Source: Solen grandis (taxonomy: Eukaryota; Mollusca; Bivalvia; Adapedonta; Solenidae). Taken from it: DNA of 64,000 bases. The translations under genes and the position numbers were made by a program. Position 1 is the first letter of the stretch. Each line of letters starts with the position of its first letter. The notes beneath the pieces were generated by a model, which did not search any database, was not told the DNA's origin, and saw only the letters and a program-made list of their open reading frames with translations. Below are positions 49,101-60,100 of the stretch, piece by piece. The stretch lies in contig CM037792.1 of the NCBI GenBank assembly GCA_021229015.1, positions 3,605,136 to 3,669,135 on the forward strand. Direction: 5' to 3'.

Positions 49101-51067
49101 TAAGGAAATAATAAATTCTTGGTTACATGTTATAAGCAACAACGGTCACTCATCAACGAACAAGTCAACCTCCCATCTTCCTTGGCCCCATATTTATACA
49201 AATCATTATATATCCACCCATTTTGTGTTTTGTTGTTATTCCATTTGGATTTGAAGTTTCCAATTACTCGTTTAATTGGTAAAACAAACATAAAATTGCT
49301 GCAGAGCCTCGTTTCTTAACTTACGATGTCGATTCCGGTCTACCTCGGTATAAATAAAATGGTATATAGTAGGCCTAACATGACAGTCAAAATACAGACA
49401 AAAGCTATATCAAAAGTGTTTTATTATAACTGCCATATTTAATAAACAGATTTGACGTAAAATTTATTGATGTTTTGGTGAATCAAAGTGAATTACATGT
49501 ATTAAACCGATTTTACTTTATGGGGCCGAAGTCTGGGGTTACGGTAATAATACAGTTTTAGAAAGAGTACAATTACAGTTTTTAAAACATATTTTAAATG
49601 TAAAAAAATCTACTCCAAATTACATTATTTATGGAGAAACAGGAACACTTCCCTTTCAGTCGATGTTGAAACTAGGGTAATAGCTTATTGGTCAAAGTTA
49701 CATTTATCACCTGAAAACACCCCTTTAAAACTATCAGCCAAAATTTATAACAGTATCGTACATGAATCAAAACACCTACAAGACCAATCTCTTAAGAAAA
49801 AATATCCATGGATTTACTCAGTTAAATCAATTTTAATTAAATGTGGGTTGAATAATATTTGGAGTAATCAATCGACTATTAACCCGAAATGGCTGAAACT
49901 AACTGTGAGGCAAAAATTAAAAGATTTATTTGTTAACGAATGGTATAGTCTTGTAAACAGCTCAAGCAATAATACATTTTATAAAATATTCAAGACAAAA
50001 NNNNNNNNNNNNNNNNNNNNNNNNNNNNNNNNNNNNNNNNNNNNNNNNNNNNNNNNNNNNNNNNNNNNNNNNNNNNNNNNNNNNNNNNNNNNNNNNNNNN
50101 TTTGGTTTTGAAGATTATTTAATAAAAACTCCTTCAAGATATTTAAAATGTTTAATCAGATTTAGAACTCGTAATCATAGAATGCAGGTAGAAATAGGTA
50201 AATGGAATCGAATCGCACTAAATGAAAGATTTTGTCCACATTGCGTCAATAAATTAGGGGACGAATTCCATTATCTCTTTGAATGCAATAATTTAACAGA
50301 TGACAGAAAGAAATATCTAAAGCCCTATTTTTATAGAAACCCAAATATTTTTAAATTAGAGAAATTAATGAATTCAAAAAACAAAAGACAAAACATAAAT
50401 TTATTTAAGTTTGTACAATCAATTTTGACTAAGATAAGGTAATATTATACTCTAATGATTAATTGGAAGATATTCTGACAACATGTTTAAATTGATGTTT
50501 TGTTGTTGTTGTTTTCTTTAAATGGCAATTGTGAAACAATGACTCTCCATCTGTTCAACTGAATTATTTATATATTAGAATATATATTTACAAAATGTAT
50601 TAGTGAAATCATCTCAATTATTGTGTTACTACTTCTATTTCTTCTAGAGCCTCTTTATATGTTGTACTTATTATAACCTCTCTTATCCATTACTGTAAAA
50701 TGGAATGAGTGAAATAAAGGAATGAATTGAATTGAATTGAATTGAATCAGTATCTTCAATAATGCCGCGTGACGCCTCTATGGAGTTACTGATCATAAGT
50801 GTGCCGCGTGACAGGTGACGCGTGTACAGTATTTCACCTTGCGGCACGCTTTCGGTAATTGGATTATCACCTTTATCGAAGTTAACACGGCACATGCCAC
50901 AGTGGTCATGCCAATCACCCCAGTTGTGCATGTATGTATAATATCAAATAGAAAATAATTTTGCGTTTGTAAGTTTATGGAACCGTACTAAATGTTTTAT
51001 ATTATATATGGGTATTATTAAATCGCGCCAGTTATATCTACTAATGGAAACATCATTTCTCATAACC

Positions 51068-51103
<36 letters not shown>

Positions 51104-54100
51104 GAGAGAGATGGAGAGAGAGAAATACATTGCAATTTCTAGTCAGACAACCACCAAGGAAAATAAAACTATGTACCTGGCTTTTAGGTTGATACCGGAT
51201 AATACACGGTAAAGTGATTCTGCCATTTCGTTCGGTAAACGAAACAAATTATAAATAATTGCCTATCGGTATCACCCATAGGCAATTATAAGACGAAAAT
51301 GATATGACATGTAAGTTTAATAAGATAAAACAATAATATTAACCTTGAAAAGTTACCATGTCTGAATTGGAATCTCTTTAAATAGCTAAGTCGATTTCGT
51401 ACAGTAAACGACAACGTAGGCCTACGTCAAATGTCATTTAAAAACAGATACAAATGTATTTAATGAAATTCATTACTAATATCGTATTAAAGTCCATTAA
51501 TTATAATAAAAACATATAAAATAACATAATACAAGATAAATAAGGGGGATTCCGGTAAAATCTAAGTGGATTCCGGTAGATTCCGGTAAATAGGGGGATT
51601 CCGGTAAAAAGAGTCACCCAACACAAAGTAGCCATTTTCAGCTCTCCTTGATCAGAGGTCCTTATGTGTATAAAGTACAAATTTAGAAATCTTCTTGTCC
51701 AAAAGTGCTTGCTAGATTTCAGTATAATTTGGCACAGATGTTCACTTTCTACCAAAAATGTAAAATGATTTGGATCCATCCATAAAGGCTTCTGCCAAGG
51801 GGCAGAGCCAGTTTTCCTTATATGTATATGATTAACATAAATTAATATCCTAAGATCTTTGCTTTTTCTTTTCCTCACATTAATACCAACTTCTGCGGTG
51901 AGCCACTTAGGGCCGTCATGGCCTCCTTCTTGGAAGAAACTATCAAAAGATCAATATCTTTAAATGTCTATGAAATTGTCTGTAAGTAAAATTCTTATAT
52001 TAAGATGAGTGAAATAGGCCCCATAACACAACTCTTTTTCTTCACAGCGATGCTATGAGCTTGGAGGAACAGCTTGTGCCTGACTACACCTACTTGACTA
52101 ATCTTAGTAACCATGGTAAAATAGACACTATCTTCACTTCAAGATTATCTCTCCTACCACCTGACCTCCAGAAACAAGTCGAGGACACATGGGCCAAGAA
52201 AGGTCAATCAAAAGACAAGTAGGTTAATCTCTTTATTTGTTAGAGGTTATGGGTTTGACGCATTGCTAAAAAATACCAGTGTCATTAAAAGAAGAGGGCC
52301 AAGATGGCCCTGTGTCGCTCACCTGAGTAAGATGGCTGTGTTAGGCATGATGACAAAAAAATGTGGCATCTAAAGTGTTTTTCTAACATTGGACTAAGTG
52401 ACCTAGATTTTGATCCTACCTGAATTTGTACTCAACTGGGAATTCATGCTGTCATCATTCATATCAAGTTAAATGAAGACTGGTACAAAAATGTAGGCCC
52501 CTAGAGTGTTCACAAGATTTTTCTAAAATTTGCCGTGGTGACCTACTTTTTGACCTTGTGTGGCCCAGTTTTGAATATATCCAAGATTTGATGTAAACAA
52601 ATGTTCTGACCAAGTAACATTTAGGTTAGGCTGAACTGTGGCCTCTAGAGTGTTCACAAGGTTTTTCTAAAATTTGACCTGGTGACTTAGTTTTTGACCC
52701 CACATAACCGGATTTCAAACTCATCTGTCATAGAATAAAGACGAATATCCTGACAAAGTTTCATGAAAAATGTGGCCTCAAGCATGTTCACAAAGTTTTA
52801 TTAATATTTGACCTGGTGACCTAGTTTTTGACCCCACATGACCCATTTTCGAACTCATCTGAAATATAATGTAGACAAATATCCTGACCAAATCTAATGA
52901 AGATTGGGCTGAAATTGGGGCCTCTTGAGTGTTCACAAGGATTTTCTAAAATTTGACCTGGTGACCTAGTTTTTGACCCCATGTGACCCATTTTCAAACT
53001 CCTAGATATCATGTAGACAAACATCCTGACCAAGTTTCATGAAGATTGGGACAAAACTGTGGCCTCTGGATTGTTCACAACCAATTGTTGACGATGCACG
53101 ACGGACAAAAAGCGGTCACAAAAGCTCACACTGAGCACAAGTGCTCAGGTGAGCTAAAAATGGTACCAGTATAGAGCTCCAGTATGAGGTTGTTTATATT
53201 TATAAATGTAATTTTGAAATCGTCTCAGGATATGACTAAGTATTGTATCATTCTACTTCTTGACAGTGTAGTGGTGAGTCTAATCAAATATTGTCAAACT
53301 GTTGGTAGGATGTTAAAACAAACAAGCTTGTTTATCAGTCTGTTATTTATCTTTAGTAGTACATGAATAATGTTAACAGTGTTCTTTTTAGCTCACCAGA
53401 GCAATGCGTGCTCAAGGTGAGCTATTGCGATCACCCTGAGTCCGTTGTCGTCTGTCATGCATCATCCATCGTCAACAATTGACTTTAAAGGACATCTCCT
53501 CTGAAACAACTGGGTAGAAATGCATGATACTTAGCATGAATGATCCTTGGATGGCCCTTCAGTTGCTTATATAAACTTTCTCCATTCAGAACTCTGGTTG
53601 CTATGACAACCAACAGAATTATTTTTTTTAAAAACTTTAAAAAATCTTCATCTCTGAAACCAATGGTCAAAACTTAATTTCCTTTGGCACAAATGGTAAC
53701 ATCATAACTCTCTACCATAATTGTTAAAAAAAAACTTGATCCCTTGATAGGCCCTTGGGTGTCGGCTAATTTCCATAAATTCTCTATATAAACAAATGAA
53801 GAAAATTTCAAATTTTCTCCTATGAAGCCATTGGCGGAATATAATTTCATAAAGCACAAATGGTCAATCTCATAACTATCTACCATAATTGCTAAAATAA
53901 AGTTGATCAAATTCTTCTTCTATGAAAACAATGGTTATAATGTCATTTCTTTCGGCAGATTAGGTCACCTGATGGCTCTCTACCATAATTGCTGAAATAA
54001 AGTTGATTTCTTAAAAAATGAGACCCATAGGGGGTCAGGTAGTTTTCTTTAATAGCTTTATATAGAAAATTCAAAATTCTTCTTCTATGAGTCATTGCCA

Positions 54101-57100
54101 GAATTTTATTTTAAACAAATTGTTACTTCATGGTTGTCTACCATAACTGCAAAAATAAAGTTGATTATTTGAAAAATGAGGCCCCTAGCAGGTTGGGTAG
54201 TTTCCTTATAAGCTCTGTATAGAAAATTTCAACAAAAAAAATTCAATGAAGCCATTGAAGGGGTAGAATTTAATTTCTTTTTGCACAAATGGTTACCTCT
54301 TGCTGTCTACCATTACTCCCAAATAAAGTTGATCCCATGAAAAACACGGCCTCCAGATGATTGACTAACTTAAGAATTCTTTGTATCTGAAACTTGAATC
54401 TGGTTGCTGCTGATGTAGTAATTAATGTGATTTGAATGGCTTTAAATAAGTTTATGTACTCTGGTGAGTGATCTAGGGCCATCATGGGGGGGGGGGGGGT
54501 CTTGTTAAACATCCAAAAGGGGGACTGGGGAACATGCTTTACATTATATATAACACCAAAAACAATAATTTTGATGTTTTTTAGTCATATCACTTATCTT
54601 TTCTTGTTATACATTGTACATTAGTAATATGTCTTTAGAACGGTCTTACAACTACTTGCATCTCCCACAGAGGGGATTTTTCAAATTAACATGGGGGAGA
54701 AAATGCAATACTTAAGTGCTTAACTCATTCACAGGCCAGGAAAACCAGACTTCCAGGCTATTGAGGAGTCAGCCTTACAGTTGGCTGATGATATTGAACG
54801 CAGGAAGGAACTGCTGCAGGACCTCCGGAAACATGTGAGTGGTTGCACTCTTCTGTTGTGGATTTATATTCTGATATGTTATCACTGTACACTACCCAAT
54901 ATATTTCTTGTGACTCTCCTATGTAAACATCATTGGGAAATCCATAATGTTACTGTAATAGGAAAGCTCTCAGTGGTTGATTAATAAGAGCATCCACCCA
55001 TGACCAAGATTAAGAGGTAGTGGATTTGATCTCAGATGTCACTCATGACATACCAAAGCTGTTAAGTCTGGCCTGCATTCAGTATGACAAACCATATGCA
55101 ACTGTTTGCTTAAAGTCAGCTATGGAGTTGTCTAAGACCATATACCATGCTGTCCATGTGCACTTTTTGCGGTACATAGGTATGCCTGAACATCATGGTT
55201 TATGACACTGAGACAGTTTCATAGCTGATTGCAAGCATACGGTTTGGCATACCTAATGCACACCTGGTGTATCTTCTTGGTGCTCAGTATACTGGGCAGT
55301 TCTAGGATGTGTTGGCAGAGTGAGAGGATAATGTGACTGTGTGTGTGTGTGTGTGTGTGTGATATCATGTCACTTGTCTGCACAATGACAACCTTTTCTG
55401 TCTCATGTAGCCAGACTCCCCAAATGCTTTTGGCAAAACATAAAAAACCAAGATAAGCATGCCAAACTGTGCGATATCTAGAATGTGGTCTTAAAGTGGT
55501 TGCAAATACACAAGCGCTTTATTTTGAATTGTATTTATGAATTATATATTATTATATTTCTCTTGAAGATTTCAGACACATATCAATCTTACAGAGAAGT
55601 AAGACATCTAAAGACATCTTAATATTTACATAAGGCCACAAGTTTTCGTACTAAACTCTAGTTTATATTCAAGAGACAACATCCTCTCATTAGAAATCTA
55701 TTAGTTGGGTGTACATATAATTTTTAACCCATGGTTCAAAGACTGCATTATGTCTGAACTCAAAGTTGATCTGTGTTTATGTTCACTACATGTACTTAAC
55801 ACTGACATTTTTCCAGTACAAGTACCATCCAACAGATGATACTAAGCTGGAAACCATCTGTAGAACTATAAGCCTGGTACTATCTGAGCTCTCCCAGCTG
55901 GTTACTGGCTTCACATACTGTTATGAGAATGAGATGAGACACTGGTGCAATAAGACCCCTCCTGCCCTCACACAGCTGGGCCCAGCATTTAAACGTGTAC
56001 ACCGACTTCTACAACAGTTTGTTCAGGTAACTGGATATTTTCTGCTTACATTTTAGACAGAAGTACTATTCAACAGATTCAACATTACAGCACTTTGACA
56101 CATTGGCAAACATAGCAGACCCAGCTCATAGTAAAAGCTGTCTTCTGTTTGCTCACAATATTGTAGCTCAGATTCTACATATACACAAGTCTGCATAGCT
56201 AAAAAAAATCCAATTGTTTCCTTACCATTTAAATTTCAGTTAATTCATTAAATTAACCCTTTCCCTCATATAGACTCATTTTGACGCACTCAGTAGGTAC
56301 CACATAAAGCCTGATCTGCAAAATTTAAAAAATCCTCATTTCCAGACCACTGAGGAGCAGCGAACAGCATAAAACCTGATCAGCCTGGGAGTTACTCGCA
56401 GGCTGATCTGGTTTTATGCTGTTCACATGTCTTTTCATGACGTCCTCTATGAGGGAAAGGGTTAAGGTCATTTTACAGAGTTACATGCCTATTGATGTTT
56501 ATAGCTAACCACCGTAAATGATTCAAAAGAATTCTAAAGGGCTTTCTGTTAACAGAAAGTGTGAGATAAAATACCATGTAAGTGATATTGGAGGAAAGGC
56601 CAAATCTACGCTGTTTTATTTTCTCTCTTCCATGGAAAATTCATAGACTTAAGGTTGAATTTATCATGACTTTCACGAGAGGCAAATTTGGAAACATGGT
56701 GTGAATTAGGCTGTTTTAGATGAAAATAATTTTTTGGTTGATGGGGAAACAAGGTATATCTTATACTAATCCCTCCTGACATTTGTTTATCTGAGAAGAT
56801 CATGAAATATCCTTGCTCTTAACATGTGGAGTTTGAACCTACTGCCTTTAGATCAACAAGCATAAAAGATATACATGTGTACATATTAGTCTAAATATGA
56901 TAGAAAATCTGAATTTAATACATTTATTTGTTAGGTCAGGAATGCGTTTTCAAATGAAACCAAGACATAGGCCCTTCAAAGTTTGTGAATGTGCAGCAGG
57001 TCACGTAATTCTTTTCTTATCACTTAAGAGGGATGGTGCATGTTTGTTCCTTTAGGATAATACTGCAGAAACATTACATGTACTTGTGGTGTCATTCACA

Positions 57101-60100
57101 GATGTGCAATTTTGTCACATTTTGATATGAAGTGTTACAAGTAGAAATGTCTGCCTCACAGGAAACACCCATGTATGGCCATTGCACTTTTGTTATATTA
57201 CATGTGTATGCATTTTGTTAACCACAAAAATGAAGAGACAAATGTTACAGATGGGTATTTTTTTGTCTGTTGGTTCTATAGAATTCCAGTTTTGTCATTC
57301 TAGGAAAATGTTGATCACCTTTCCTTCCCCATTGAATTTTAATCAACATGTACACACAAATATTCTTGGGACAGCATGTATTGTTATCAATGGAAAATCA
57401 ATGGAGGAAAAACCAATCTTTTCTGATCCTGGTTTTATTTTCCTTATCAAAACAGAAAACAATTTTTTGTGTTGCTTTTTTGTCTATGACCAGGATGTCT
57501 TACATTTCCCTACAGGGGGCCTCAATTACACTAAGTGATAACTGTCTAATTGTCAATGAAACATTAAAGAAAGCACTCAGGACTTAAATAGTAGCATCAA
57601 CTTATATGGTTCATGTACAAGGGGTGTTCAAAAAGGTCGCAGAAAAGTGTTTGCATTTCTTTTAGATGGCAGATTTATAAAACTGCACAATTATCTAGGT
57701 CAATATACTGTCCTTTAAATGTGTGTAACTCTGTAGCACTCTTGTGGAATAAATTATGATCTCAATAGTAATGTCATCGTTGTCTTCAAGGCCCAATTTT
57801 TTGTCGTTTTGATGAAAATGGTCTGAAATTACAGCGTCTCAAATGTACAATTTTTACTGCACACCTTTCAAACTACATATACGCAATTCAGGAACATTTT
57901 CAATGTTGTTCATGGCGTCATTTGATTCTGACATCAGAAATGTAAACATACTATGAATTATCTGCTGACTGATGCAAAAATGAGTGTTGAGCAAAAACAG
58001 CCATCAAATTTTGTGTTCTTAATGATTTTTTCCAAGACTAAAACTATTAAAATGATATGTAATGCCAATATTGAAACAGTTGCAAGAAAACGATATTCAT
58101 ATGGTACAAGCAGTTAGAGTAGGACAGGGAAAACATTGTTGATGACCAGTGCAGCGACCATCGAGTGATGAAGACATCGCATGATGCCACTGTCAAAAAG
58201 TTGTTTGACAGTGATAGGCACATTGCCATCCTTGAAACTTCGTACAGAACGGATTGTAGCAATGGAACTTTCTTCCACATAATCTATGACCAGTATAATG
58301 TATATGCGACATGTATGTGCCTGTTTGTGTATTTTGAATAGGATTAAGCAGTGTTCTTCATTTGTTGTGAATATGTATATGAATGTTGACTTTTGATTCG
58401 TTTCATGTTGGGCCGGGATTCGTTTGATGTTACTAGACTTAACTATAGTTAACCTGTATGGTGTGTATGCAATCGATTCATATGAAATTTTGTAATTTAA
58501 CTGCTATTGCTTTAAATCTTATTTGTCAGAATTTTCAGATACAGGTACTACGTTTGTGTAGTTAAGAAATTGGAGCACTTTTCTGTGAACTTTGTGAACA
58601 CCCCTCATATATTGTAATATCCATTTAAAGAATAATTTCAGTCCTTCCCAAGTCGTGGCATAAGTACTGGTCTTGGGTTTCAGTAGTGACCTGTGAATCA
58701 TTGGTTTCGGCCATCTGTTTATTGTTACACAGATAAATTGTTATTAGTTTCCTCTTGTCATGATATGTTCAATAGATGTACAATTCCAGATTATTACTCT
58801 CTGCCCACCACCTCCTAGGAAAGTTTTTTTTTAAATTTTCTGGGACACCACATTAGCTCAAGAACAAAAGGTGAAGAATATGAACCCTTACCACATCATC
58901 ACTGGCTTAAAATACCATATGTGTACAGTACTGGTTCTTCTCAGGAACCATCAAGGATTTGGCTAGGTTGTGTAGTGAAAGGCCTCTTAAGTATAAGAAC
59001 ATATCAAGCAAAAGACCTTTGGCCTGATCAAAATTTTTTATTGATCAGGCATATATACAAATCAAACCAAGATCAGACAGCTCCTGCAAACTGTTAGGAG
59101 CAGTCTGATCAGGGTCATTTGCTCAAACAATATTGTAGCTCAAATTCTAAAGAAAATCCACTGTTTCATATACTGTTGAAGGTTTGGTAAATAAATATTC
59201 ATTAAGTCATGAATGTGTACATGAATATTCATGATGAGTTTAAGGGTTAAGAATACTTTTTTATCTTTACAGGTACTCCAGAGTCTGGGAGCCATCAGAG
59301 GATCATACACAACACTCAACAGGGACACTTGTGAGCGAATATCAAACCTGGCTAAAACACAGGACGCAACTCAAGCTCTTGGTATTACCTTTATTTGAAC
59401 ATTCATTAACACTGAATATCAGTGTCACATGCCAACATGTACACAAAATTTTATAATAATATGAACTACTTTATTATTATTTGTTGATGTAGGTTTCATT
59501 TTTTTTTTAATTACTTACCTGGTTTTGGAGATCATCAAGTATCTTAAGCAAACACTATAAAACTTTATGTAAATACTGAAAGAAATTTTGATTTGAGAAA
59601 TATTTCAGCATAAGCTATAAAATGGATTTTGACCTATTTAATTTTATTTTTTGCAAAATTTTATTCCATAATTTTCAGGTTTCAGGGTGCAGATCTTTCT
59701 GCTTGATTGACAATTGGCAAATAACAATTTAATCTACCTATTTACATGAACATCCAGTTGTTAACCAAAATATATGTCTAATTGAAGTTCTTTATTTAAA
59801 CAAGATTGAATATTCAGTAAATTGCTTTTCAAACATTGAGGTTTCTTTCAGTTTGTACAAGATCTGTCCTGAAAAACGAGAATTGAGAATCAAGAACACA
59901 GTGCTTCATAATGTAGCTAAGTCTCTGTAATGTCCATAAAGTTTCATTGTATTGATATTTCATGGAGACTGAGGGATCAGTAAAAATAAGTGTCAGGAAA
60001 TTATTTTCTGCATTTAAAATATCAGTTAAAAAGTCCCCCTACTTATTTCAAATTCGATATTCATCCCCATAAGGTGTGTACTTTGCCAAATAATTTTTCC

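Larger units (their letters stand above)
47478..51619. mobile_element. ~4.1-kb TIR element with 82-bp termini, MULE-like
   Basis: The left 82 bases and the complement of the right 82 bases agree except at three positions. Both contain ACTCTTTTTACCGG and four copies of ACCGGAATCY. With the 9-bp duplication AACACAAAG on both sides this is a bona fide DNA transposon. Long termini and 9-bp duplication fit Mutator-like elements best; Merlin (8-9 bp) is an alternative. Inside are a minus-strand LINE end (48165-48560), a plus-strand LINE (49507-50748) with the assembly gap, a coding-like fragment on the minus strand (50750-50935), and several hairpins. No transposase was recognised, so it is probably non-autonomous. 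It lies wholly in HAUS7 intron 5. Confidence 0.88.

Noticed and set aside
49066..49319. Two overlapping plus-strand frames of 62 and 66 codons
   Set aside because: AT-rich composition, no recognised motif, and located in the interior of the TIR element.
57182..57587. Plus-strand frames of 118 and 79 codons in a HAUS7 intron
   Set aside because: No family similarity seen, they overlap each other in different frames, and no splice signals tie them to HAUS7.
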